Source of the DNA: Siphonodentalium dalli
Lineage: Eukaryota; Mollusca; Scaphopoda; Gadilida; Siphonodentaliidae
Length of the DNA stretch: 64,000 nucleotides
Direction: 5' to 3'
Assembly: GCA_032622095.1 (NCBI GenBank)
Contig: CP136062.1
Coordinates: forward strand, 151,584,875-151,648,874
Made by a program: the position numbers and the translations under genes. Shown here in pieces: positions 10,401-25,400 of the stretch. The notes beneath the pieces were generated by a model that was not told the origin of the DNA, made no database searches, and saw nothing but the letters and a program-made list of their open reading frames with translations. Each line of letters opens with the position of its first letter. Within the stretch, counting starts at the first letter, position 1.

Positions 10401-13400
10401 TTTAGACAGAATGATTTACCTGTGTTAATTACCTAATGATTTACCAGTATTAATTGATTAATGATTTACTGGCATTAAATAACTAATGATTTACCTGTGT
10501 TAATTACCTAATGATTTACATGTCTTAATTGATTAATTATTCACCTGTATTCATTTATTAATTATTTACCTGTATTAATTAATGATTTACCTGTATTAAC
10601 TGATTAATGATTTACCTGTATTAATTAATTATTTACCTGTATTAATTGATTAATGATTTACCTGTATTAATTAATTAATGATTTACCTGTAGACTAGTCA
10701 TAGCTTTCCCAGCAGATTCTTTAGTTTTAAAATTAATGAAAGCACAATATTTTTCAGGTAGACATCGAACACTGGTGACAGTTCCAAATCTGTGAAAGCA
10801 ACAAATTGATATGTTACAAACAGACCTGAGAATATGGTGCTGGAAATTTGCAGAATGAGGTCACCAGAGGGTGAATTTAGTGATGCTAACCAGTAGGGTA
10901 AATTCACCCTCTGGGGACCTCATTCTGTAAATGACAGACACACTATTTCAATGCTTGTGTCATATTAAGCTATTGTGGATGTACTCATGTTTGGCTGTGA
11001 TCCGATCAGATAAGAGGTTATCCTTGGTTTTTTGGGAATGGGTCCGGGGCCCGCAAATTGGGTATAATCGGGTGGTGAAGGGTTGAATTGGTAAATTTAA
11101 GGTCACCATTCATGATTAACTTATACTCCATGGTGAAATCAAGGATTTAGAGTTAAAGTCCCTTGCAATAGCAAATAGGCAACTTAACCATTTAATGATG
11201 GCAGCCGTGCTGGTACAGCATTAAAGATCATGTGCCAGTTAGTGATGAGCCGATAATCGGGAACGACAATCGGAATCGGCCGATTGTGGCCCATCGGATG
11301 ACAATCGGTACTCGGGTTTGAACATCGGGATTTCCGATTGTCTAAATAATAAATGAGTGCTTGTTTTTCTTTAATAAACTGTTTTAAATATGACGATGTT
11401 TTGTTGAATAAATGATACCAAACACAAACTTGATATACATACATGCCCTCTGCAATACCCCGGCCGTACCTGGGTCCATGAGTGAACAATATATTAGTGG
11501 GGGTCGCCGGGAAGCACGTGACACTTTGAGTTAGAGTGAGGCAGCGAGCATGACGCCGTGATTGCGCATAATAATTCGATTGATTTCTTTAGCATTGTGA
11601 TGTACACAATGTACATGTCATGGGACTCATGTACGCCCATAGGTAACTTTATTGTTCGTCAACATGTAGACATTTTGATTTATGTATGTCAAACTATCAA
11701 AAATCAAAATGTATGCATACGCAGTACAACAAAGGTATCTATATAATACATACAGCGTAACAGGTATAAACACTACTATAGAAACCGAAAGTGCATGTCA
11801 CGTGACTTTAAATAGTTGAAGACAACACCTAATCACGGATAGCAGCTATCCTCTACCCATCCAGTCAGCCTCGTGTGACGTCACGTACATGTCACCACAA
11901 ATGATTATTATGATGACCACGCCGAAATCGAATCGTGTCTGTGAAATTGACATGAACATGGTGTAACTTGCAACTAGTTCAGTCAGCTCATTTCCTTTGA
12001 CGTGATGTCTTTGAATTGGGATCAAATAAAAATGCCGTTTGATGAATTGTTATCAAAAACGGACCATGGACATGTCGTCATGCACGTGGCTACATCAAAC
12101 TTTCAAAAAATTTGTTGTGGAATAGCCTAGAATACATGGGTATGTTGCCTGTATTCGATCACTAGTCTGCCCATACCCACCTATCTACTTACCCAAACAT
12201 ATACTTATGTATACAGTGTACTGGCATATTACTACGTTTGTTGATAGCTTCTAATTCTAAGTATTATATAACACATATAACATATTCTGCTATACATTAT
12301 TGAAATAATCGGAATCGGCACCTGAATCGGCCGATTGTGATCTCAAATAATCGGCAATGGCGCACGGCTCTATTTGACAATCGGCTCATCACTAGTGCCA
12401 GTGCATTCTCCATAGGGAGCCTCGAATATATAGAAGAATGCACTGGCTTATAAGGTCAAGGTAAATATTGTTAGGCCAAAGCATTCTCTTATATATGTTA
12501 GACTCTCTATGGGAGACTAGCATATATAAGAGAATGCAATGGCACAGGGTTTTCGCAAAATTTCAGGAAGGTCCAGAAGGGTTAAATTAACACTGAAAGT
12601 ATGTGCGGATAGCTAAATTAACACTGAAAGTATATGCGGATAGCTAAATTAACACTGAAAGTACGCGCGGATAGCTAAATTAACACTGAATGTATGCGCG
12701 GATAGCTAAATTAACACTGAAAGTATGCGCGGATAGCTAAATTAACACTGAAAGTATGCGCGGATAGCTAAATTAACACTGAAAGTATGCGCGGATAGCT
12801 AAATTAACACTGAAAGTATGCGCGGATAGCTAAATTAACACTGAAAGTATGCGCGGATAGCTAAATTAACACTGAAAGTATGCGCGGATAGCTAAATTAA
12901 CACTGAAAGTATGTGCGGATAGCTAAATTAACACTGAAAGTATGCGCGGATAGCTAAATTATGGTGAACATAGAGTTATCAATGCACAGAGCGAATTAGG
13001 TAGAAAATAATAAGAATTCATACTTTGAAAATAGCTGAACTAATTGTTTTTCTTTGATATCTGGTAAAACATTGCCGACCCATAAAGCTGTCAATCCATC
13101 AGGATTTCTTGGACTGAAATGAAATAATCATAATAAATTACTATTGTGTCACAATAACTTGACCATGGGAACCTTCCCATGCAGATAAGATATAATACAT
13201 TATTATATTTACATCAACTTTTTACGTCAAAATATAAATCATATCCCCACTCCCAGAAGTCCAAACGTGTTATTCCACTCTCTAGATGTTATACTACTCT
13301 CAGAACGTCATACTTTTGCATCATTCGGTATCCTTGGGCATTATTTGAACAAAAAATTCTAGTGGTGTTGTAGCTTTAGGAATGTGTTAGGTCTAACCAC

Positions 13401-16400
13401 ATGTTACGATTTTTTTACCCTGTGCCAATGCATTCTCTTATATATGCTAGTCGACCATAGGTCGCCTCGCATATATAAGAGAATGCATTGGCTTAACACA
13501 TTAAAAATTATAAAATTGTTAAAGAATGTAAGAAAAAATGGTAAAAAGTGTATGCCAATGGCCAATGCATTCTCTTATATATGCGAGGCGATCTATGGTC
13601 GACTCGCATATATAAGAGAATGCATTGGCACAGGGTATATGGGTTGATTTGAGAAACATTTCAAAAACACACTGGTATAGAATATATAATAAACACAATA
13701 GTTAACTATTCTGAGTAGAGTACAGGTTTTTCTCCTCTCGCGAGATGCGAGGATTAGTTTCACTCGGCGAGCGCCTCATAAAAATAATCCTCCACATCTC
13801 ACTCCAGGAGAAAAAAAGTACGCTACTCAGAACAGTTATCTATTGTCTATTTATTATATACCTTGAGTTCACAGAGGGTCAAAAGTCTTCTGATTGGATG
13901 AAGCGCCATCAAGTGCCAGAGAGTAGTTTTGACTATCCCCGATGAGCAAACTATCGCCCGGGCTATAGTCTTCAAACAATTACCTGCCTGCTGATGTCAC
14001 AATCTGGTGCGAGGACCAGTGTTCACACTGGCGGTAAATAAATTGTAAATGGCGAAAAAAAATTCCATATGGCGAAAAAAATGGCTAAAATAATTTCCTC
14101 CAGACATGGAGGCGATTATAAACACGCCAGCTTAGTACTCGGTCTAATTACATCAAGCGCAGCTAACATCCGCACAACAAAAGCGTTGGCACCTCGTGTA
14201 TGTTATACGACCCGATGTGCTTGGAGCAATTAGTAATAGGTGTGCATTGGTGTTGATTTCATATCGTGTCAATGGCAAACGCTTTATGTTGCAATAAAAA
14301 CAACTTGTGAGTGGGGATCAGGGAATGATGCTTTAAGTACCCGGGGTTTTCATTGCAAGTCACATTTCCAAAATGAATCGTAAGAGAAAGCTAAATTTCA
14401 GTGACCATTCAAAGATAGTCAAAACGATGGCCGATGTGTTGCTCATGTTACATTGGTATTGTTTTATTTTGAAAATAAAATGTAATAAACATTCAATTTA
14501 TCTCAAAATATATTCCAAAATAAGTAGCTAAAGCAAATGCAAAGTGGCTAAAAAAAAGGCATTTGACTAAAAGAATGGCTAAAGGAATTTATGGGCCAGC
14601 GCGAACACTGGCGAGGACAGAATTTTTTTGAACTATCACCTTGGCTATAGTCTTCAAACTGTTTATCTGCCTGCTGACTTCACGATTGGCACAAAGTGAG
14701 AAATTTTCATATATAATAAACTGCCTATTGACTGTCTTGGGTGGAATAGTGAGTGCTATTTTCCCTTGATGGTGTCTTCTAACCAGCATGCAGTCAATAG
14801 TCCTGCTTGCTGTTCAAAAGACACTGCCTCGTGAATATAGTTCTCGCTATTCCACACCATGGTAGTCAATAGGTGTATAATAGATCATTAGGGAATAAGA
14901 GTGTCTCGCTATTCCACACCATGGCAGTCAATGGGTGTATAATAGATCATTAGGGAATAACAGTGTCTCCCACTGATACAGACTGATTCCACACCATGGC
15001 ACTTAATGGGTGTATAATAGATCATTAGGGAATAACAGTGTCTCCCACTGATACAGACTGATTCCACACCATGGCAGTCAATGGGTGTATAATAGATCAT
15101 TAGGGAATAACAGTGTCTCCCACTGATACAGACTGATTCCACACCATGGCAGTCAATGGGTGTATAATAGATCATTAGGGAATAACAGTGTCTCGCTATT
15201 CCTCATGGCAGTCAATGGGTGTATAATAGATCATTAGGGAATAACAGTGTCTCCCACTAATTCGGACAGAACATAAAATAGCCATGCATTGCAGCAAAAT
15301 GATATTTAGATTCCCGATCAAACAAGAGCTGGGCTGTTGCCCGGTGCATACCCCCATGTGGCATACCACTTAGTGTGGTCATACCTATAACCCAAGGCTG
15401 CGATACCCAGGCAGACGGAAAATAAATCAACGTTGACAGATATAAACAAAATTTAACAAGAGGTGTGACTGTCCCAATGGGACTAAGGATACCCCCCGTG
15501 TTTTTAAAATACTAAGATGTTTCACATGTCAGTAAACATTTAGCTAAAATAATAAAATAACAGTTCCCATTGCAGGTGCACAAACCTAACCGTAATCTTA
15601 AACCTATTGACTGAAAAATGTAGGAATAAAAGCTCGGAAAAAGGGAAATAACTCCACAAAAAAAGTCGGACAGACATCATAATCGCAGATGCACAGGTTC
15701 TCATGGTATTAAATATCAGTGCCAAGATTAAAAAAACATTGACCTAAAAATGTAGAAATAAAAGCTCCGAAAAATTAGGCATGTTGCAAAAAAAATTCTA
15801 AGTCAAAAAAGGGGGATAACTCCACCAACAAATGCCAGACAGACGTCATAATCGCAGGTGCACAGGTTCCCATGGTACTAAATATCGGTGCCAAGTTAAA
15901 AAAAAATTGACCTAAAAATGTAGGAATAAAAGCTTGGACAAAATTATACATGTTACAAAAAGGGGGAATAACTCCACCAAAAAAAGTCGGACAGACGTCA
16001 TAATCGCAGGTGCACAGGTTCCCTTGGTGGTTGATGCCTGTGCCAAGTTTCATGGAAATTGATAAAAAAAACGACTGAGAAAAACTCCGGACAAATTTGT
16101 GTCCACGGACGGACGGAGCGACGGTACGATGGACGGACGGATGGACGGTACAGCTGACTCCAGTATACCCCCCCTAACTTCGTTGCGGGGGGTATAATAA
16201 CTCTAGAACTGAAAACGATTGTTTATAGTGGAGAACATCCCTACCAAATTCCTAATTGAGGCCATTAAAATAAAATATATGTGTTCTCAGGAAATTAGAA
16301 CAGAATTTTGAGATGAGGGAGGGAGGCTATTTATTTCTGTTCTCAAAATCTAAAAACATACTCCAGAAACGAAAAAACTGAGTTTTATTTATTTGGCCTA

Positions 16401-19400
16401 ATCTGAGTGTCTTAGTTCGACATCTATCCACATCACAGCATGTGCGTGGGATTTATACCTATATCGAAGGACTCGTCATGGTAATGGGTCTAGAATAATT
16501 GAGTTACATAGAACATACCAACATATTAAAATACTCACTCCATTTTTATATCACAGGGTTTATTCATTTGTCTTTTTGGAGAGTTCTGTATATGAAGAGC
16601 GCTTTCTTCATCTACCATATGAATATCGTTATTATTCAAGGTCTGGTCAGCAACTACAAAAACAAAGAGCAAATTATTGATATAAATTATTGATTTTTTG
16701 TTTATTCTTTGGAAAAAATATTCAATGTTTTTATTAACTATGAGAATAAATTAGAAGAACAATAAAATTTGACAAAAAGTTAACTTTAATTTCGTCAATT
16801 AAATCTAACTGCCATATTTAAATATAATCTTAATGCATAATTTGATCCTCTACTGCAAAAAAACAATGGTCACAAGCAGATGTATACAAATGCCATTGAT
16901 CCTACAAATAACACTGGGCATTATGTTCACTGGAGTATTAAAAGAGTTTTACTGGTACAATGAAATCTTATAATGCCCTGCAGTGGTGGCCGATAATGTA
17001 ATTTTCGCTCAAGACCAGCCTGCCACATTAACAATGATGTCACGGACGTAACAATGGATCCAAAAAGGGACACCGGCATCTGGATCACAATTTTTCGTTT
17101 GTAAACAACACTTGATATAATGGTTTTGATAGAGTAGTGGTAATAACAGTAATTGATTGACTTGGGAGAGGACCTTACAAAACTAAAATTTCCAAGTAAA
17201 AAAAAGGTCATAATTCTTTAAAAACAAACTTTCATTTTATTAAAGTCAATACAAATTTAAATAGTATCATTCTAACATAAAAATTGTATGGACAGGCAGT
17301 ACAATAGACCAAAAACGGCCACCTAAAAATAAATCAAAATAAATAACGTACCAACACCAGCTAAGAGTGAGTCGAGCGCCGTCTGCACGGCACCGAATTG
17401 TTTTATTGCTGCTTCAGCTTGTTTTTGAGAGAAGCCCATCTCCTGAAAGGACAGAATGAAAAGAACTTAACCCTGAGGTTCATGACGAACGCTATGCTGG
17501 TGCAGCATTAAATATCCTGTGCCAGTGCATTATCATATATGCAAGTCTCCCAGTCTCCCATATAAGAGAATGCATGGATTACAAGGTCAAGGTTAAATAT
17601 TGTCAGGCCAATGTATATATCCCCCATAGGGAGCCTCGCATATATAAGAGAATGCATTGGACCCTGCTAACACGATTTACATATCATATACGCATTATCG
17701 CTGTTACTTAAGCAAGGTCCACCTTACTATTAGAAAGTGTTCTTTAATTGCCGTGCACACGCCTACATAACCATAACTATACATGTATATGTACATAATA
17801 CAACATTTTGATATTATAAATTCCAGTATTTCGTTATTAGCATGCCATTGATAAATTATTTATTATATAGACAACGGGGGTGACAGGAAGACAGCCAATC
17901 CTGGAATTTTTTTTTAAAACCCTGTGTCAATGTTAAATGTTAGATGTTTTTATTCACACAATAATTAGGTTACAACAAAACAAAAATAAGAAGCTCCAAG
18001 TCATGGAAGGGTTAATTAAATAAAACTAACATACATCAGGGACCAGCCAAGAGGGCGACTTGGGAGAGGCCAGCCTAGAGGGCGACTTGGGAGAGGACCA
18101 ACTTAGAGGGCGACTTTGGAGACATCTGCTCCCAAAAATGTGACAATTCTTCCTATATTTGTACCAGGGAGAAGTGACATCTCTCTCATATACCAGTATT
18201 CATATGTCCCAACAGCACATTTAAAGTATATTTACGCATTACAGCAACCACCAGGTGGTTGTTTATACCTTAGGCTAGTGCTGGGATGGTTGGGGTTTTT
18301 TCCTAACCTGTTAACCACGGGCATTAACCTAATCATAACCGGTTAACCGCAACCATCATTACCCTAAGTACGAGATTGAATACACTGGTCCCGGAAACGT
18401 TGATATACATGCGATCACAAACGATGTTTGGTCGTACAGTGTGGTCCCGTTACGGCGATCAAATTGTGGTAAATGTGTATAAATTAATTCAGTTTTAGCC
18501 CAAACAAACTAAGATATAATATATACTAGCGCATATATATTAGTAGTACGCTAGTATATCGATGTTTACGGGAGTTCCGCACCGCATAAACAACGCTTGC
18601 TTGCAAAACCTTCAGGGACAAAATATAGTTCCTTCCTAGTGTATATCCCAGGCACGATTAGCCCAAACATGTGTACTACAAGGTACTGTTGTTTAGTAAT
18701 GCTTACTAGTGTTTGGGTATAGGTAGGTATGTATTAATCACAGTGGCTCGACGATGTTACTTCAATTATTTAATAAACAAATTCAAAACAAAACTAAATC
18801 GTAGTGATTCATTACACAAGCCCCAGCCAGTGTTTAGGAAATAAAGTTATCGAACACATCACTAGATATACTCCGAGTTCCCACCCCCAATAGGCCTATA
18901 TATGTGTTTTTTTCTGGATGTGCGACTTCATATTGGATTTTGATCCAGAATAAACAAATCGCGTTTGGCAGGCCTTGCATTCTGGCCATTTCTTCTTTAT
19001 TTTCGTCATCTTCAATTAGGACTAAATGTCCTCAAACGTTAATTCGATTTCCGTTTTTGTAGGTCTTCTGTCATTGCTTTGAGACGAACTAATGATAATG
19101 ACAAGGGGGAGGCAGTTTCAAGAAAACAGACAGACTATTGATGACGTATTAAAAGTCTAGACTTGATTGCTTTGATGTATGCCGCGGTGCGCGTGCAGAT
19201 GGAACGTCATGTAATGCCGCCAAAGGAAATTGGCATTGAATGTGTAGCAAGTGATTCGCAGACTGACAGTGTAGTTGTTGGTTTCATGTCTAGAAAAGCG
19301 GACTTGTGTTGTGGGATATATGAATACACAAACATTTGTTCAAATCGTTTCTAAGCGGTTTCTTATTACTTACTTTCGTTACTTAAACTTCTGTAAATGA

Positions 19401-22400
19401 TTTCGGCAACATTTACACGATGATAGTACGATCGTTATCAATAGTACGGTTATCCGGTTGTGACCTCATCCAACCGGTTTGCACGCGTAACCGAACCGTA
19501 ACGGGATATCAGGACAACCGTCCCAGCACTACCTTAGGCCCAGGTGAACGACGTCATATATTTTTTTCTATATCCATCAGTGTTTTCCAAAGATCGCGGG
19601 TATGGATTTTGGAGAAATTGTCACGTGACTTCTGGTTAGCAATCGTGTGGAGATTGCCAAAAAAACACGGAATTAGGAATGAAGCATCGCGATAAAAATG
19701 AACGTAACTACTTCACAACTTACGAAAAATTCACATGTGATTTAGGTCTATTAATTTCATTTAGACCAATTTCGTTGGATAGCTTAATGAAAACGAAAAA
19801 TGAAGAAGTCATGACGAGAATCCAGACGAGATTTTACAATCAACGACACGTCTTGTCATGTTGTCTCCGTCGTGACCACTGCATGTTACATAAATTATTA
19901 TTAGCGTTATGTCGCCGAAAAAAGGCAAATTTGAGGCACATCATGTGTGGTTGCTCCACTACGTGTCACATACGATTCATATTATCAATGGTGTTTTTAC
20001 TCACTATAATGGTTTGATGAATGGGCTCTTGTGTTGCATAATACTTATTGGATCATAGAAGGATGATGTTGGGGTGTAAATTTTACATTATTAATACTCC
20101 CTGATAACAATCCACTACTTCCCAATAACCAAATAAGGAGAAGTGACTTCTCCCAATATGAAGCTTGCAGACTGCTCCCTGACATAGAGGTTTTAAGAAA
20201 CAGTTGACAAGGATTCATAAGGTCACTATTTCAACCAATTCTAGTTGCCACTCAGTGATGGATTGTCAATATTCTGCCAGCATACTAGCCGATTGGGGGA
20301 CATAAATAATAATTAAATATTCAGGTTCCAATCTAATATCTACATAGTATATTTTGAATTTTGTTTACATTCTAGTGTATAAAATAGCATGTTTGGGCTG
20401 CAAATTTAGTTAGAATTTTTGTCTAATTTATTGAATTTTTCTTATCTTTATTAGAGATTCAATTTCAATCATGAAAATTAGATTTTATACAAAATACTTT
20501 GTAACCCTGAATAAATCCTTAAATTATAGAATATAAATGCTTACAGTGATTTGGAACGTTCTGACACGTAGTAATTCCTGGACAGCCTCCTCACAATTTT
20601 TATCTAATTTTAAAACTTGCATAAATGACCGCTCGGCATCAGGAAAAAGCTGGAATTGGAGCAAAATAAAGTATGAACATACACAAAAAAAAGTCAATAT
20701 TTTATAAAAATGATTGAAATTTCAATCAAATAATTTATGAACTGATTGCAAACAGCAAGCTAACTAATAGTGTGTCTGTTATTTGCAGAATGAGGTCAGC
20801 AGAGGGTGAATTTAGTGACGCTCTCCGCTGTGAGCTAGCATCACCAAATTCACCGTGTGGGAACCTCATTCTGCTTAGGCCTCAACTGCTATGGGAGACC
20901 TAGGATCAGATTGAAGTTCCCAGAAGGAAAAAGTAACTATTTGAGACTATAGATACTTCCCAAAGATGAGGCCTAAGCAGAATGAGGTCCCCAGAGGGGG
21001 ATAGCATCACTAAATTCACCCTCAGGGGACAGACACACTATTTGCAAGCTTGCAAACGGCAATGTATATTCTCAGAGTTCTATCACAACAGCATAGATTT
21101 GGTTTATAAAATTCCAAAACAAACCTTTTCAAACTGTTTCCATGTTTTGTGTTGTAAACATATTTCATCAACACAACAGATATGAACTAACAGTAACAAG
21201 ATCATTTTCATAGAACTTGTTAGTTTTATTAACCCTTTACCCAACAGAAGGGCCCTGTGCCAATGCATTCTCTTATATATGCGAGTCGACCATAGGTCGC
21301 CTCGCATATATAAGAGAATGCATTGGCTTAACACATTAAAAATTATAAAATTGTTAAAGAATGTAAGAAAAAATGGTAAAAAGTGTTAAAAACAGATTTT
21401 TTTTAGGCCAATGCATTCTCTTATATATGTGAGGCGACCTATGGTCGACTCGCATATATAAGAGAATGCATTGGCACAGGGCATAACTGTAACTATCACA
21501 ATGTGGTCAAGGAGCCGGTTCCAATGATATCCATATTTGTATGGTTCTATTGAGACAGACCGAAGATATTTTAGGCTGTTGAAGCTTTATTTGGCCGGTT
21601 TTGGCCGGTTTGTAGGGTAAAGGGTTAAATAAATAGACCACATATGCAAATGGAATATATAATCAAATACTTTTTAAGGACCATACCAAAAAATGTCCTG
21701 TATTTCAAGAGGTTCGAGACATGGACAAAATTCAAATCCAAGCACATTCAAGGTGTTCAAGAACATGTAAGAATGCTACAATGAACTGCCTAGCATATAG
21801 CGAGTAACCAACTGATTGAATTAGTGACGTAAAATAATTCTTGAGAGGCGTATATGAACGAGTTCAAGGACAGGGTCGCACATGAAATTGGACCCTACCA
21901 TATTGTTCCCGGGATCAAATTAGGCCTACATACCAAATTTGAGCCGGATCGGTCAAGCAGTTTTCGAGTCCATAACACACATACATACATACATACATAC
22001 ATACACGCAGACAGAAGTTCCAAATATATATAATAGACTAGCAGGGTTACCGGCGTTACCCAGGTTAAAATGGTGTGAAACATTGCACTCAAGTGTTTTA
22101 CAAAATAGTCCCTGCCTCAAATGAATGATTTCATGTCACCAGTTGAGTAAGTGATTATTCTATTTATTATATTCCACAATAAACATCTGCCTTACCAGAA
22201 ATCCCAATAATACTGTCATTAGATGTCATATATAGAGGATCTCACATGAGTTTCTATTTTATACGGAATTTATCAACCGAGTTCACTAAATTCGATTTGA
22301 GCCGAGGTTTACCGAGGCTCAAATAGAATTTAGAGGACGAGGTTGATAAATTACGTATAAAATAGGACGAGTGTGAGATACCTTTTATCCCATGATCAAA

Positions 22401-25400
22401 TAAACCCGAAGCAACGCGAAATATTCATCGAAAACAACAATTATAAACTACAGCGATCCCAAGTTATTTGAAGAACGCCGTGACATCATCGCACGCGCTG
22501 ATATTAAACGTGTCTATTACCGATAATTATGAAACTGCTTTTATGGCCAAATTATGTGATAAAATGGTTTATTTCAGGCCTAAGTCGCCCATATAGTTAT
22601 ATATATGACATTATAACTAATCGGTCTAAATATAAAGGACATTACTCCAATGGTTAAACAAGATGATTTATTCATGATATCGGAAGCACATATTGCCCTT
22701 AAAATATTGTTTTCGGATTTGAACAATCTCTCACGAACACCATATATATTCTTTCTTATTAACATAGATAAAGAAGACAACCAGTCATACACATACATTC
22801 CACTCATGCTACAAAACCTTTCATACCCCACAAGTTTCCTGTAAGCATTATAAAAACTTACAATTAATTTCGTGAAATTTAACCCAAAGATGTGTGTAGA
22901 ATAATGGAGAGATATAAATATCTTTTTACATGAGAAGAACATCTATTCAATTTCCTAATAAGAATGTTAGAACAAGAGCAAATGGATCAATATTGGAGCA
23001 TCAAGAATAAGGATAATTTTAATCCTTTCATGCCTAAGTCTCCCCTAAGGGACCCGTGCATATATAAGAGAATGCATTGGCACAGGTTTGGTTTTCGGAA
23101 GCTCCAGTCATTGATGGGTTAAAGGATAGGAACTGTTTATAGTTTGATACTGACCTTGAGCCCTGCTAGCGCTCTGCCTTTCCTAAAGTAACCTTTTGGC
23201 CAATCAGGAGATAAACTTATTGCCTTTTCCGCATCTTTCAACGCTCTGCAATTAAAGCAGTGATAAAAAAAATTGCAAATTTTGAATTATTGCCAAAATT
23301 CCATTGGGGTTTATTCTCAATGATTTTATTACTCAGAGCAAGATTTTTCGTATTACGCGCGCTTACCTTTACGCGCGAACAGCTTTTGATGTTTGTTTAT
23401 GAACGTGTATGAATTTTTGTAAACAATTTTATCTTAACTGTTTTCACACTAATGTTAGTTTGTATAGTAATCAAGATGATATAAATGGAAGAAGTATTAT
23501 TTCTATTAAGGTTTACTGTTTGGTCACAGTTTGTTTTTTGGAATGAATGCGGAAGTGAAGAAGTAATGAGTACTGCGCAGGTAATTTTATTACTCAAGTT
23601 TTTGTTAGATCAGGTGCAAAATGTTTCATCAACCTCCTCCTCTTTTAGGTCAGTTGGTTTTCTCAATTTTGATGTTTATGTTTCATAATTTGTTTTTGAA
23701 TGTTTGGTTGTATGTCTGTGTGTTTGGTATTGTTGGCCATGTGATTGTGTGTTTATTGCCTGTGTGTTTGGTATTGTTGGCCGTGTGATTGTATGTTTAT
23801 GCCTGTGTGTTTGGTATTGCTGGCCAGTGTTCGCGCTGTCGGTAGCCAAATTAGCCAATGGCTTATCTTTTTCGAATTTGGCTAATAAAAATTTCATTTG
23901 GCTAAACTTTTTTTTACCCCAAATGGAGACGGAAAGCACGGAGTCAGAAAGCTAATTAATAAAAGTGCTCAATAGATCAACATTCAAGACGAAGTTAAGT
24001 TGACTAAAGTATTTTCGTACTTATGAAATATCGTAGCCTAACCAGCCTAATCATCAAAACGTATAAGCTGTATACTGGTTATGTAAATGATTAAACCGTC
24101 TGTAAGATAAAATACCTAAATGCTTTGTTCGTTATAGAAGAGCAGTTCTTAACTCAATGGTTACGTAATGGGTGTCATAAAGTGCATCCCATCTATTAAC
24201 CGGGCTTCACATCATAAAAGATTTGAATACAATAGATATTCATCAGTTAACACCTTACTACAGTATAATAAGCCATAGTTAGCGGCCGTCATGCCATGGT
24301 GTCAATAGTGTCAACGGCATAGAGTTATTACAATTAGTTTAGCGGATTATAATTATATAGAATGTTAGTTTCATGTTTGCGAATGCGAATGCCTGTGTGA
24401 TATGTGATAATATGTTCGTATAATATTGTTTTTAAAGTTGTTTTTTTGTGTTGTTTTAATTATGTTTTCATTCTGAGTATAACAAATAAAGTTTAAAACA
24501 AATATTTTAGTCATTAATTGTGAACCGATTAGAAAACGATGATTTAATTTGGGCAAATTTATTTTTAATTTGGCCAAAGAATATTTGGCTAAAGTTTTTT
24601 TAATTTGGCTAATAAAATTTTCATTTGGCTAAACTTTTGGCTAAAGTTTTTTTCGGTCCAGCGCGAACACTGTTGCTGGCCATGTGATTGAATGTTTATG
24701 TCTGTGTGTATGGTATTGTTGGCCATGTCATTATATGTTTATGTTATTCTGTTCTTATGTTTTGTGTAGGGTACAGCGGAGAGCCTCCACTCAGTCATTT
24801 GTATTAAATATATATAGTTAAGAAAATTACACATGGTAGTCAAAGAATGATTTTAGTTCTGTTTTTCTATCCATTTCAACTTGCTCATGCATCATAAATG
24901 AAATTTATTGGGACTAATATTATCCACCATCTGAGGTGTGGGACTAATGTTATCCACAATGAACTGAAGTGTGGGATGAAAAAATTTCAGCAGAAGGACC
25001 CAGTATATATTTTTTTATGCATTGAGGTATAAAAGGCTTTTACCAACCTATTTTGGTCTCACACAGGCTGCAAACAGTGTCTGTCATTTGCAGAATGAGG
25101 TCCCCAGATGTTGAATTTAGTGACGCTCTTCTGCACAGTGGGCTAGCATCAGCAAATTCAACCTATGGGAACCTAATTCTGTTAGTTTATAGATGTTTTA
25201 GGGCGAAAAGGCATATCCGTTTTATGCATTTTGTATCAATTACATTGAATTATGGATGGAAATATGTCCCAAAATCACAATGACGTCATTGAGACCATTT
25301 TTTTTCCCTAGTTACCTGCATAATTTGCATATATAATTACGTCACTTTCCAAATAAAGCTATGTCAACGTAATAAAGTTACATTGACGTAATAAAAGTAA

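Noticed and set aside
14909..15175. Repetitive minus-strand frame with CHGVESVCISGRHCYSL units
   Set aside because: 75 bp is a multiple of 3, so a tandem repeat without stops stays open. No other coding evidence.
16927..17211. Minus-strand frame ending MPVSLFGSIVTSVTSLLMWQ... considered as the exon after E17
   Set aside because: No pyrimidine-rich acceptor. E18 at 16539-16653 has better splice sites and is the only candidate giving the phase needed by the RRM exon.
19163..20017. Plus-strand frames in and after the hAT at 18276-19531
   Set aside because: Short, without transposase motifs (no DDE spacing or hAT C-terminal pattern); they cross the element border.
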